Source: Flavobacteriales bacterium (GTDB lineage Bacteria; Bacteroidota; Bacteroidia; Flavobacteriales_F; PHOS-HE28). Taken from it: DNA of 64,000 nucleotides. Shown here piece after piece: positions 17,301 through 24,870 of the stretch (positions are counted from its first letter, which is position 1; every line of letters begins with the position of its first letter). The notes beneath the pieces are model-generated. The model was not told the DNA's origin. It did no database searches and saw only the letters and a list, made by a program, of their open reading frames with translations. The stretch lies in the NCBI GenBank assembly GCA_016710015.1, contig JADJLR010000009.1, forward strand, positions 124,001-188,000, written 5' to 3'. Both the position numbers and the translations under genes were made by a program.

Positions 17301-19596
17301 CGGTCTCAGGGGTCGTGCAGCCAGTCCCATCAGAGACCATGCATATCCAAGTGCCGACACCAAGGTTCGTCGCGATCGCGCTGGTCTGCACCGGCGTGGT
17401 GTTCCACGAGAAGGTATAGGGTGCATTGCCGCCGGTGGCGGACATCGTAGCGCTTCCAGTGCTGGCGGCATGGCAGGTCACATTGGTCTGGGAGATCAAG
17501 GTGGCCTGAAGCGCTTGAGCGGGTTGCGTGATCGTCACCGCGCGGGTGATCGTGCATCCGTTGACATCCAAGATCGTGCAGGTCCATATACCGGCAGGGA
17601 GGGTGGAAGCTGTCGCTCCATTCTGCGCTGGCGAAGTGTTCCAAGTAAAGGTGTACGGTGCAGTGCCTCCGCTTGCGGAAACCGTTGCACCGCCGGTGGA
17701 CGCCCCAAAGCAATTGACATTGTTCTGGGCGCTCACCGTTGCAGTGAGCGCGGCGGCCGGTTGTGTAATGGTGGCGTTGCGCGTTGTGGTGCATCCGTTG
17801 AAGTCGGTTACCGAACAGGTCCAGGTGCCAGCTACCAGACCTGTAGCTGTGGGGCCGTTCTGCACCGGCGTGGTACTCCAACCGAAGGAATAGGGCGCGG
17901 TACCTCCGTTGGCGGAGATCGTAGCGGATCCTGTGTTCGCGCCGAAACAGGTCACATGCGTCCGGGAATCGATACTGGTGGCCAACGCCGCGTTGGGTTG
18001 TGTGATGATGACGTTTTGAGCCGTGGAGCAACCAGTGACATCGGTGACCGTGCAGGTCCATGTGCCTGCGGTCAGGTTGGCCGCACTTGCAGCCGTTTGG
18101 ATGGGTGCGGTATTCCAGCTATAGGAGTATGGTGCTGTTCCGCCGGAAGCAACGACCGAGGCATTCCCCGAATTCGCACCGAAGCAGTTCACATCCGTTC
18201 GGGATCCCACGCTGGTTGCAAGAGTTGCTGCTGGTTGTGCGATGGTGACGTTCCGCGTGGTCGTGCATCCATTCAGGTCCGTGACCGTACACATCCATGT
18301 GCCCGCAGCGAGACCTGTGGCGCTTGCACCGTTCTGTATCGGTGTGGTATTCCACGAATAGGTGTATGGTGCAGTACCTCCTTGAGCCGAAAGCGTGGCA
18401 CTACCCGTACTCGCACCAAAGCAGGACACTTGGGTCTGGGTGATCACAGTGGTGGAAAGTGGCGCACCTGGTTGGGTGATAGTGATCGTGCGCGAGGTGG
18501 TGCAACCGTTCGCATCGGAAATGGAACAGACCCAGGTCCCCACACCGAGGTTGGTGGCGGCAGCGGTAGTCTGTACCGGCGTGGTGTTCCAACTGAAGGT
18601 GTACGGTGAAGTTCCACCGCTAACGCTGATCGTCGCGCTTCCGTTCGTCGCTCCGAAACAGGACGCATTCGTTTGGGTGCTAATGCTGGTGGAGAGCCCT
18701 GCGGTCGGTTGGGTGATCGCCACATTACGTGTTGTGGAACAACCGTTCACATCCGTAACGGAACAGATCCACGTTCCAGCGGAGAGTCCGGTGGCGGTGG
18801 CAGAGGACTGTGCCGGAGTCGTGTTCCAATTGAAGGTGTATGGCCCGGTACCTCCGGATACAGCGATGGTCGCGCTCCCCGTCGCACCACCGAAGCACAA
18901 GACATTGGTCTGCGCGTTCACGCTAGTACCGAGGGCCGCATTCGACTGGGTGATGACAACGCTCTGAACTGCAGAACAACCGCTGGCATCAACGACCGTA
19001 CAGGTCCATGTGCCCGCCGGCAGATCGTTCGCGGTAGCACCTGATCGCATGGGGGCGGTATTCCAACTGAAGGTGTAGGGTCCTGTGCCACCACTTGCGG
19101 AGACGGTCGCGCTACCCGTATTCGCTGCGAAGCAGGATACGTTCGTTTGTGCGGATATGCTTGTTGTGAGCGCTGTGGACGGCTGAGTGATCGTGACATT
19201 TCGTGTGCTGGAGCATCCACGAGCATCGGTTACATTACAGGTCCATGTCCCAGCGGGTAGGGCATTCGCGGAGGCACTGCTTTGCACAGGCGTGGTATTC
19301 CAACTGAAGGCGTATGGCGCGGTGCCGCCACTTGCTGTGATCGTTGCGCTACCCGTGCTCGCACCGAAGCAGGTCACGTTGGTCTGCGCACTGAGGGTAT
19401 TGGACAGCACGATGGCCGGTTGTGTGATAGGAACATTGCGCGTCGTCGAGCATCCGTTATTATCCGTTACCGTACGTCCCGGCCGCGAGGCCTGTAGCTG
19501 TGGCACTATTCTGCGGTGGTGTGGTATTCCAGCTGAAGGTGTATGGCGCAGTTCCGCCCGTGGCTGCAACCGTGGCCGATCCCGTTGCACCCCCAA
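11362..19596 (-). CDS. Giant SprB-repeat gliding/adhesion protein, main part with T9SS type B sorting domain
   Basis: This reading frame encodes ~2,700 residues, the bulk of a giant surface adhesin. True homology starts near TVTDNNGC at about 19470; the first ~43 residues are read out of frame. The body is a string of roughly 35 SprB-type repeats of ~75 residues, each with a GGTAPY, a tryptophan-containing strand, AGTW/AGTY, an NGC motif and a TQP end. The C-terminus (GFSPNEDGANDFFDI, FTVLNRWGNVVYE, GEKLPDGTYFVIL) is the gliding-motility-associated type B T9SS domain. It continues the two N-terminal fragments after a two-base loss near 19480 (ACAC apparently read as AC). Likely role: cell-surface adhesion or gliding, exported with the adjacent PorP/SprF protein. 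Confidence 0.9.
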   Translation of the reverse strand: MGVQRDRPRLQPRAELRHTPSAGIPHHRRIVPQLQASRPGRTVTDNNGCSTTRNVPITQPAIVLSNTLSAQTNVTCFGASTGSATITASGGTAPYAFSWNTTPVQSSASANALPAGTWTCNVTDARGCSSTRNVTITQPSTALTTSISAQTNVSCFAANTGSATVSASGGTGPYTFSWNTAPMRSGATANDLPAGTWTCTVVDASGCSAVQSVVITQSNAALGTSVNAQTNVLCFGGATGSATIAVSGGTGPYTFNWNTTPAQSSATATGLSAGTWICSVTDVNGCSTTRNVAITQPTAGLSTSISTQTNASCFGATNGSATISVSGGTSPYTFSWNTTPVQTTAAATNLGVGTWVCSISDANGCTTSRTITITQPGAPLSTTVITQTQVSCFGASTGSATLSAQGGTAPYTYSWNTTPIQNGASATGLAAGTWMCTVTDLNGCTTTRNVTIAQPAATLATSVGSRTDVNCFGANSGNASVVASGGTAPYSYSWNTAPIQTAASAANLTAGTWTCTVTDVTGCSTAQNVIITQPNAALATSIDSRTHVTCFGANTGSATISANGGTAPYSFGWSTTPVQNGPTATGLVAGTWTCSVTDFNGCTTTRNATITQPAAALTATVSAQNNVNCFGASTGGATVSASGGTAPYTFTWNTSPAQNGATASTLPAGIWTCTILDVNGCTITRAVTITQPAQALQATLISQTNVTCHAASTGSATMSATGGNAPYTFSWNTTPVQTSAIATNLGVGTWICMVSDGTGCTTPETVTITQPSAPLALTGNVTAATCGGAADGAVDASVSGGTSPYTISWTGPDGSTATTVDIDDIQAGVYTLSVTDAQGCSATRNFDVGQPGLFTITGTTSDHNGFEVSCAGSNDGTVSQTVNGGTLPYSHAWSGPGSFVANTMDITGAEPGTYTYVVTDDNGCSSSAEYELNAPPAILAAPTSPTVAGGWNLTCNGAADGSIAMAVSGGVAPIDVVWNGPNAFQATTLNIGSLVAGTYIAQLTDANDCVVNASITLTRPAAITANNTLVDDVACFGGETGIAQVVAAGGTAPYTYQWNTTPGQNTANAVGLPVGTWTCTISDANGCSFDSAIDVTGPAAPLGVSISNVTDVLCFGAPEGNATATASGGTAPYDIVWDTAPSQTTAQASNLTAGEYELTVTDARGCTATNSAIIAQPAEGISAFFDQVLHVSCFGANNGEATIALTGGSGSYQITWDTDPAIIGATATGLAPGLYTVAVVDANGCTDTKHFPVTIQGATTALEFEVVTTSISCNSASDGSIDLTVTGGQGPYSHIWTDGNAQTSGLEDITALGPSTYSLSLIDFFGCAKDTIITLAEPTELTASGVVSTAACQGSKDGAVDITLVGGTPDYTVQWTDPNGFVSSSEDISGIGAGVYTMTAVDANGCTITEAFNVGQPGSLELTATANSFAGGWGVSCLGASDGSIALDITGGAGSYTVEWSGPNGFTSTDEDLVGLVSGNYTATATDLNGCALSTQVMLSTPEELGSSTATSNYNGSPISCATAADGTIGIMSTGGTAPYDVLWSGPDGYSSTLPSITGLLPGLYNGQVTDANGCMSSANATITAPTAIDLSLSTSSTVSGDHISCAGASDGAIDLTITGGTAPYSIVWNDGVGAPMTTEDLTNLSAGVYEAVVTDANGCTSSVTRTLTAPSPIDLSATLSDINGSNVTCNGAFDGSIDLSVMGGASPYAFSWSNGADTEDLTAITAGIYDVTLLDANGCTFSDSYTLLAPESVTVDVLSEVGPSGANILCAGGDDGALEAEITGGTAPYTVNWTGPDGYVSTATALDGLLAGNYDLHVTDANGCIHTSSTLITEPSPLQVGLSTVTYNGGYNIPCATVSVGVFYSAVTGGTPGYGYAWSGPDGFTSTDPNLTSLTAGTYDLWVNDANGCTGSATATLTAPGELDVVLAFSDFDGLPISCAGNDGAVTVTVSGGATAYEFDWTGPDGFGSQQVDVSALTPGEYVLSIHDANGCSLDTTFTMDAVAPLQAAFSNTSNLCAGAIEGGIDVTISGGGAPYAYSWSGPNGFVANDEDPTGLASGSYTVTVSDQLGCDDSFSTVIDAPAPLSSGTYTSFFGLYNLQCQGDSTGVIELAPAGGVPTYSTSVSGPGGYSSNALQNTGLIAGDYGITITDLNGCVLDTTITLTEPQNGVDAELTLSVYPSGTNVSCFGFSDGWIDATISGGTGPYVFSWRGPDSLEFVTEDVTNLPAGDYAYELVVTDANQCNFFTSVTLTEPDTALWATTITSVFNGSGTTCAGATDGAIDLTVGGGNGGYGVAWSGPEGYSAGTEDLMDLIGGTYIANISDLNGCTVEQTVDLITPDPLLPTLDAFLFPGGTAISCEGVNDASIASIVTGGTGPFTLLWSGPNGFTSTLSAIEDLGEGTYCLGVLDANGCASEACVTILAPTSITANTSTSNAGCGAANGTVDLSVSGGTAPYAYAWDNGDQSEDLAGLEPGSYQVTITDANGCTATSNGEVNGSPALVGSAILGPVDCHGGTTGTIDLQLSSGTQPYSFAWSNGSTSEDISNLSAGIYEVIVNDANGCTLSSTYAIAQPTAITIDADVSTFANGYNVSGYGAQDGSINTIVDGGTLPYSLLWSNGAVTASISGLAAGPYTLEVTDANGCTHSLTETLTEANDLVMPTGFSPNEDGANDFFDIRGIDGYAKNLFTVLNRWGNVVYEHPNYSNQWKGENNQGEKLPDGTYFVILSINDGTRTLQGFVDLRR

Positions 19597-21274
19597 AGCA
19601 AGCGACCTGCGTCGAACTGCTCAGACTCGTGGATAGTGCGGACGTAGGTCCGCTGATCAAGGTGGAAGTGGTGCTGGTGCATCCATATCCGTCGGTGATC
19701 GTGGCTTGAAAGGTTCCAGCGGCAAGGCCAGTGGCCGTAGCACCGATCTGTATGGGAGTGGTGTTCCATGAATAATTGAAAGGCGGAGTACCACCCGCCA
19801 CGCTCACCGTCGCTTGCCCTGTGTTCACGCCAAAGCAAGAGAGGCCGATCACACCGCCAATGGTAGGTGCGATCGCGGTCGGTTGCGTCATGGTATAGCT
19901 GGCCGAGAAGGTGCATCCGCTTGCATCCACTACGTTCACTTGGTAGGGTCCGGCGACCAGACCTGTCAAGTTCGTACTGGTGGAGGTGAACCCATTCGGT
20001 CCGGTCCAGTTCGTTGTGTAAGGACCGGTGCCTCCTGTTAGCGTGAGACCTAGGCTTCCGGTGCTACCACCGAAGCAGGCCACATTCTCCCCGAAAGGAA
20101 GGATGGATGGCGTAAGTGATCCGCCAAGCACTGCGGGTGAACCAACGTTGAAACTTTGGGTCCGCACACACCCGGTGCCATCGGAGAAGGATACGGTGTA
20201 CGTGCCAGCTGGAATGTTCGTCAGGTCCTCCGTGATCGCTGTGAACCCATTGGGTCCGGTCCAATTGAAGGTGAAGGGTGCAAAGCCACCCGAGTGCGAA
20301 AGGTTGATGGCTCCGTTGGTTTGTCCAGAGCACAGCGGGCGTGTGGTCGTCGCCGTGAGGACCGGGTTGCTGACGCGCACTTGCCGCACCACGGTGCGCG
20401 AGCAGATGCCCTCGTTGATGGTCACCGTATAGTTGGTGGTGGATAAGGGCTTTGCCCAAGGACTACCACTCGTGATGGAACTGAGACCTGTTGACGGGGA
20501 CCAGGTGTACGATTGACCGCCAACGATATTGAACTGCACGGAATCGCCTCGGCAGATGGTCGAGGCCAACGGGGATACCGTCGCGATGATCGTATCGTTG
20601 AGGTTGAAGATCAACGTATCGAGGTTCACCGCCGGGCATGCAGGATTGCCAAGGATGAAGTGCAAGGCCTCCATCGGTTCGGTGATCGCATCAGCGATGG
20701 GGTCCACATCCACGGAGACTGAAGTCTGTCCGGCAGGAATGATCACCGTTTTAGGAACGTTCGGGTTGATATTCCCGATGGCGGAATAGTCCGTGCCGTT
20801 GATCGCAGTCCCTTCCAGATAGTATTGTAGTGGCAAGGGTGTAGCCAGTGCGGTCTGACGCGTGAAAGTGACCCACCCGGGGTTGCATCCTTCAACCATG
20901 TGTGCCGTGCCATTCACGGTCTGGCTGGTCATTTGCACCGGGTTGCTCTGGATGCGCTCAATGAAAACGCCACTATCGAACTTGCGGTCCGAGGCATCAG
21001 CGACCACCAGTTTCAAGTGATAGGTCTGACAAGGTTGCACCATCGCTTCTGCGAATAGCCCGCGCGTCAAACCATCGTATTGGATGTTCTGGCCACCGAC
21101 ATTATCGAAGTAGTGCGATGAATAGGAGGCGTTGTTCACGTTGTTGATCGTGACCGGCAGGTTCGTGTTCGGGATCAAAGCGATGTTGTGGTCGTTGCCG
21201 ATCCCGGGATCACCCACAACACCCGGTCCACTGATGAAGAATCCGAATACGTCGTTGTACTGCGTCCGACCCAT
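19460..21274 (-). CDS. Giant adhesin, middle fragment (end of choice-of-anchor L, Calx-beta-like, PKD-like, first SprB repeats)
   Basis: A continuation of the same adhesin gene in another frame. It begins in mid-domain at QYNDVFGFFISGPG, the second half of a choice-of-anchor L domain. A Calx-beta-like segment (GTDYSAIGNINP, VIIPAGQTSVSVDVDP, ITEPMEALHFIL) and a PKD-like segment (STICRGDSVQFNI, YTWSPSTGLSS) come next, then the first three to four SprB-type repeats. The frame runs off at AGTYGNG, exactly where AGTYTVTDNNGC is expected, and the main frame resumes there. Both ends are therefore indels, not natural gene boundaries. Confidence 0.85.
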   Translation of the reverse strand: MGRTQYNDVFGFFISGPGVVGDPGIGNDHNIALIPNTNLPVTINNVNNASYSSHYFDNVGGQNIQYDGLTRGLFAEAMVQPCQTYHLKLVVADASDRKFDSGVFIERIQSNPVQMTSQTVNGTAHMVEGCNPGWVTFTRQTALATPLPLQYYLEGTAINGTDYSAIGNINPNVPKTVIIPAGQTSVSVDVDPIADAITEPMEALHFILGNPACPAVNLDTLIFNLNDTIIATVSPLASTICRGDSVQFNIVGGQSYTWSPSTGLSSITSGSPWAKPLSTTNYTVTINEGICSRTVVRQVRVSNPVLTATTTRPLCSGQTNGAINLSHSGGFAPFTFNWTGPNGFTAITEDLTNIPAGTYTVSFSDGTGCVRTQSFNVGSPAVLGGSLTPSILPFGENVACFGGSTGSLGLTLTGGTGPYTTNWTGPNGFTSTSTNLTGLVAGPYQVNVVDASGCTFSASYTMTQPTAIAPTIGGVIGLSCFGVNTGQATVSVAGGTPPFNYSWNTTPIQIGATATGLAAGTFQATITDGYGCTSTTSTLISGPTSALSTSLSSSTQVACFGGATGSATVAATGGTAPYTFSWNTTPPQNSATATGLAAGTYGNG

Positions 21275-21734
21275 TCGTTGTATTCCTCACTGCCAAGAAC
21301 GAAGTTGAATCGAAGGCTGTCACCGCTGGGGATGATATCGAATTCAAAGAGGCAGGCATCTTTGGTGTTTCTTCCGGTCACTACATCCAATAGTGCATTC
21401 CCGTTGGTGCCTTGTTGGAACGACTTGTTCTCAACGTCATTCGGGCCAATGGTCTCGGTTATCCGTCCAGAGGTCAATAGAACGCCCTCGGAAATGCCGA
21501 GAACGGATCCGGTGTAAGGCGAATTCCCCATATCCCTGTGCATGGCAGGTGATGCTCGGGTTGGAGATGCGTACCCCCAGGACCCGTAATGGTCTGTGCA
21601 AGTGACTGAAGATCGGTTTGCGGAGAAACGGTCAATTGAGCGTGACCGAGAGCACCGAAGATCAACGCCATCAATGCGATCGAAGTGCGCTTCATACCGA
21701 AAGGAGAATGCATTCTCATGAAAGCCTGGTTCAT
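21175..21734 (-). CDS. Giant adhesin, N-terminal fragment(s): signal peptide and start of choice-of-anchor L domain
   Basis: The gene starts at ATG 21734 (overlapping the upstream stop as ATGA) or ATG 21695, which gives a clean signal peptide MKRTSIALMALIFGALGHAQ. The sequence LTVSPQTDLQSLAQTITGPG is the usual opening of a choice-of-anchor L domain. The frame is then lost at a run of five G on the coding strand (~21560) and again near GGGG at ~21535. Homology resumes as SPYTGSVLGISEGVLLTSGRI to LGSEEYNEWVG, and is lost once more near 21265, where a missing base separates WVG from QYNDVFGFF. Three indels in 300 bases with intact flanking homology look like consensus errors. Confidence 0.8.
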
Positions 21735-22100
21735 CGGTTGCGGGTTTCGGCGCAAGCAGCTTCCGCCTGAGCAAGACTGTGATCGATGATCCGTATACGG
21801 TTGCTATTGATCGCTCTGCTCGTCATCGCGTTCCGCACGCTGGTCTCCAGCTGCGAACGACTTTCATTCGTGGTGGATTCAAAGACGAGTATCCCTGCTG
21901 GGACACAAGCGAAGACCACCGTGCGGTCTTCCCGGTGTGGTGCTTCGGTTCAATGCATCGCGTGTCGCACTATCCAGCCCATCCACCTGCAAGGTGACCT
22001 GTGTTGGTGCTGTTACTTGGGCCTGAGCGTGCGTTGAGGCGCACGACCAGAACAGTGCGATGAGGAGGAAACCTCTGAAGAGAATGGGAGCGTACTTCAT
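21731..22100 (-). CDS. Small secreted protein of unknown function upstream of the adhesin (one frameshift)
   Basis: The ATG at 22100 opens a clear signal peptide (MKYAPILFRGFLLIALFWS, then THAQAQ) and a mature start TAPTQVTLQVDGLDSATRDAL. The frame shifts near 21915-21925 and continues as TVVFACVPAGILVFES...LETSVRNAM...AQAEAACAETRNR, giving ~120 residues in all. Its TGA (21731-21733) overlaps an ATG of the adhesin, so the two are probably translationally coupled. I recognise no family. Position suggests a periplasmic or surface partner of the adhesin module, which is inference only. Confidence 0.6.
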
Positions 22101-22266
22101 GTCCTTTTCGTTCCAAGTAGAACCGGATGAGTGGTCCGGCATGCGTTCCAATGGATGGAAAACAGGACATGTATACCGAATTCGACGAGAAAAGTTCGCA
22201 CTTCGGCGATCGAAGAACCGAGTCGGACCAATGGCCCGAGGTGGTCCTAGGACAATAAGCGTTGGG

Positions 22267-22988
22267 TCAACCCTTCGTGGTGCGCTGGACCAAGGTGCTG
22301 TGTAGCACGATCCCAGAGGCCACCGAAACGTTCAGCGAGCCGATCGACCCGGCCATCGGGATCCGCACCAGTTCATCAGCAATACGGATCACGGCATCGC
22401 TGATCCCTTCATCCTCCGCTCCCATCACGATCACCAAGGGACCGTCCAGTTCGGCCGCATCGAGCAAGGTGGTTCCCTTTTCGGTGCAAGCCACGATCCG
22501 TAGCCCATGGTCGCGGGCGAGCTTCAGTCCATCGGTGAGGCGGGTAACGCGGCACACGGGTTTGCGCAACAAGGCACCGGCAGAACTCTTTACCGCATCT
22601 GGACCCAATCGAGCCGTGCCCATTTTCGGGACCAACAAGGCATGTGCCCCGAAGCACTCGGCACTTCGAGCGATGGCACCCATGTTCCGAACGTCGGTGA
22701 CACTGTCCAAGGCCAGGATCAGTGGAACCTCACCACGCTCATAGGCCATGGTGATCACTTCGTTCAGATCCTGCTCTTCCACTTGGCTCAGAAAGGCGAT
22801 CACACCTTGATGCTCGATCTTGGTCAAGCGATCCAGTTTCTCAACGGGTACAGGTTGCCACGGGATCTCGCGGTCCATGGCCAATTGGCGGATCTCGCGG
22901 ATGCCGTCTCCACCAGCTTCTCTCCGGATCAACAACTTCTCGATGTTCTTGCCCGCCTTGAGCGCCCCCCAACTCTCCCAACCAACAC
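22267..22988 (-). CDS. rlmB: 23S rRNA (guanosine-2'-O-)-methyltransferase, TrmH/RlmB family (N-terminal frameshift)
   Basis: SPOUT-fold RNA 2'-O-ribose methyltransferase. The three SPOUT motifs are clear: SVTDVRNMGAIARSAECFG, LVIVMGAEDEGIS and IPMAGSIGSLNVSVASG. The N-terminal substrate-binding domain includes ALKAGKNIEKLLI. A GTG at 22988, directly after the stop of the upstream gene, starts MLVGRVG; the frame then slips in a G6 run (~22965-22970) before ALKAGKN. A single extra G would restore a continuous ~240-residue protein of normal length. The longer open frame to 23235 is out-of-frame sequence of the GWxTD gene. Family members methylate G2251-type positions of 23S rRNA or related targets. 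Confidence 0.85.
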
Positions 22989-23699
22989 CTAGTTCTGATA
23001 TACCCGCCCGTTCCGCCAGCTCTCCACGTTCCGGTACCAAGCACCTTTCAGCATCGGGTCTCGCTGCAGCACCAGGTCGTTGTCGTTGAAGGCCCCGGGG
23101 CGTTTGGTGAAGGTGAAGGTCAGGCTCATGAGGTTGTTCTCTTCGCCGTAGATCCACGTTTCGTTCAGGTCGTTCTTGTAGATCGAAGTGGGCGTCCCGA
23201 AAATGATGTGGACCAGTCCGCGATCCGTGCGCCAACCCTCGGATCCTGCGGTGAAGTGTCGGTTGGCATTCTCCACGCGACCGTAATAGATCCGAATGGC
23301 TTCTCGTCCGCGTTCACGGTCTCCCGCAGCATCGATCCAGAAGCGTTCCACTGCTGAACGCACGTTGGTGGACTTGGAGATCCGCTCGTACTCCTGATTG
23401 GATGTGATGTAGCGCAGGGGCAACAACAGGTCGCTCGTAGAGGTGACCAACGGGAAGGCATCTTGCACCGAATACAGCGCGAATCCCGCATCCGTTGTCG
23501 TGTCCATGCGTAGGCGATAGATACCGGGAGTGCTGAGGTCCATCGTGAACCGGCCATCGCTTCCCACCTGAACCTGGAACGTGCTGTCCGGTGGTGCAGC
23601 AGCAGTGGACGAACCCAACGACGTAAAGACCGGTGCAGGCATCACGGTGGATCCTTGGCATGGGTGCCGAAGAGATGCTTGCCTGCGCAGGTTTCGCAA
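22989..23699 (-). CDS. GWxTD-domain protein, C-terminal part
   Basis: The second part of a Bacteroidota GWxTD-domain protein. The naming motif appears as GSEGWRTDRG, followed by HIIFGTPTSIYKND, ETWIYGEENN and a C-terminal DPMLKGAWYRNVESWRNG. Such domains are widespread in Bacteroidota but have no assigned biochemical role. The first ~17 residues of this frame are out of register. Homology joins the upstream fragment near 23645, where one base is missing in GATCC-ACCGTG. The stop TAG abuts the GTG start of rlmB. Confidence 0.8.
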   Translation of the reverse strand: MRNLRRQASLRHPCQGSTVMPAPVFTSLGSSTAAAPPDSTFQVQVGSDGRFTMDLSTPGIYRLRMDTTTDAGFALYSVQDAFPLVTSTSDLLLPLRYITSNQEYERISKSTNVRSAVERFWIDAAGDRERGREAIRIYYGRVENANRHFTAGSEGWRTDRGLVHIIFGTPTSIYKNDLNETWIYGEENNLMSLTFTFTKRPGAFNDNDLVLQRDPMLKGAWYRNVESWRNGRVYQN

Positions 23700-24265
23700 A
23701 GCACATCCACAGAGCCGCCGTTGAAGTGTTCCGTGAACAAGGGGAGTCCGTGGGCGGTATCCACCGGCATGAAGTATTGGTTGGATCCAGCTGCATCCTT
23801 CTGCACCCGCAAGAAGACCGTGCTCTGCAGGTCCCGGTTCAGGTCGCGCGCAACCACCTTCAAGATGAAGGAGCGGTGTTCCTTCCTGCGCAGGTCCATG
23901 CTGCCGATCAGTTCCTTGTCCTCGCTGGGATCCACGCTCTCGTCGTCGATGATGGTGCTGGCACTGTCCAGGAGCGTTTTGGAGCCGAACGAATCATACG
24001 ACTCATAGCTGATGCGGAGCGTGGCATGGAAAGGTCCGCCCGTCCCATCGCTCTTGTACAGCAGGTCCTTGGTGTTCAGTTTGAAGTACACCCGTGAACG
24101 TTCGGGTGTGGTGTGATGCACGCGTGCTTGAAGGACCATTTGCCCGCCGCCCTTGCCGTAGAGGTAGGAGAAATTGTCCCGCTTGGTCAACGCTGCGGAG
24201 GGTCCACATCCGTTGATCAGGGTCATCGCGACAAGTAGCGCGCCGATGGTCGTCCAGGTCCTCAT
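23642..24265 (-). CDS. GWxTD-domain lipoprotein, N-terminal part
   Basis: The N-terminal 200 residues of the same protein. A signal with lipobox-like LINGCG is followed by a beta-rich region (SYLYGKGGGQMVLQARVHH, SRVYFKLNTKDLLY). It reaches CETCAGKHLFGTHAKDP before the frame is lost. The full product would be ~425 residues and probably sits on the periplasmic side of an envelope membrane. The ATG overlaps the rmuC stop (ATGA), so the gene is coupled to rmuC. Confidence 0.8.
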   Translation of the reverse strand: MRTWTTIGALLVAMTLINGCGPSAALTKRDNFSYLYGKGGGQMVLQARVHHTTPERSRVYFKLNTKDLLYKSDGTGGPFHATLRISYESYDSFGSKTLLDSASTIIDDESVDPSEDKELIGSMDLRRKEHRSFILKVVARDLNRDLQSTVFLRVQKDAAGSNQYFMPVDTAHGLPLFTEHFNGGSVDVLCETCAGKHLFGTHAKDPP

Positions 24266-24870
24266 CCGTTGATCGGGTCCGTTGGTACATCCAACGCGCG
24301 TTCGAGCAATTTAGGGTGCAGGCCCTTATTCGTTTTCGCGCCCAATTCCTTCAGCATTTCCACTTGGCGAACGAGGTTGCCGGGACCTTCACTCAGTTTC
24401 CCGAGGGCCTTCTCGTAACTGTCCTTGGCATCGTTCACGTGCTTACCAACGCGACCCAGATCCTCCGTGAATCCTACGAACTTCTCGTACAAGGCACCGG
24501 CCCGCTCGGCGATCGCGATGTGATTCCGTGCGATGCGTTCGTTCTTCCAGATCCCGTGTATGGTGCGCAAGGTGGCCATCAAGGTGCTGTGTGTTACCAT
24601 CACCACTTGGCGGTCGTAGGCTTCTTGGAAGATCTCCGGACGTTCGCGCAAGGCCAGTAGGAACGCGGGTTCGATCGGCACGAACATCAGCACGAAGTCC
24701 ACGCTTTGCACACCGTACAATTTGGTGTAGTCCTTTTCTCCGAGGCCCTTGGCATGCACACGGAGGCTGTCCACGTGCTGCTTCAACAACTTGTCCCGCT
24801 CGGCCTCGTCGGTGTTGGCGGTGAAGCGGTCGTAGTGCAGCAGCGAAACTTTCGAATCGATGATCAGTGC
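24262..24870 (-). CDS. rmuC: DNA recombination protein RmuC, C-terminal part
   Basis: The C-terminal half of RmuC, with the nuclease-fold core LLKQHVDSLRVHAKGLGEKDY, VDFVLMFVPIEPAFL and VMVTHSTLMATLRTI. Translating the upstream bases in this frame gives ALIIDSKVSLLHYDRFT, the canonical continuation of LPDDK in the other fragment, so only one base (probably a G after AAG) is missing near 24866. RmuC limits inversions and other rearrangements in E. coli and has a PD-(D/E)XK-type fold. Confidence 0.88.
   Translation of the reverse strand, partial: ALIIDSKVSLLHYDRFTANTDEAERDKLLKQHVDSLRVHAKGLGEKDYTKLYGVQSVDFVLMFVPIEPAFLLALRERPEIFQEAYDRQVVMVTHSTLMATLRTIHGIWKNERIARNHIAIAERAGALYEKFVGFTEDLGRVGKHVNDAKDSYEKALGKLSEGPGNLVRQVEMLKELGAKTNKGLHPKLLERALDVPTDPING

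Noticed and set aside
12007..18609. Several long plus-strand reading frames (up to 440 codons, e.g. 17287-18609 and 13288-14148) inside the adhesin
   Set aside because: They are antisense reflections of the repeat codons (Arg/Gly/Cys-rich, repeating with the SprB period) and have no start context or homology of their own.
22230..22266. GGACCA...TGGTCC stem downstream of rlmB as a terminator
   Set aside because: Only 6 bp with an 11-base loop and no T-run on the minus strand.
22989..23235. N-terminal extension of rlmB beyond 22988
   Set aside because: It is the GWxTD gene read out of frame (Arg/Gln/Pro-rich, no homology); the GTG at 22988 gives the family N-terminus after a G-run indel.
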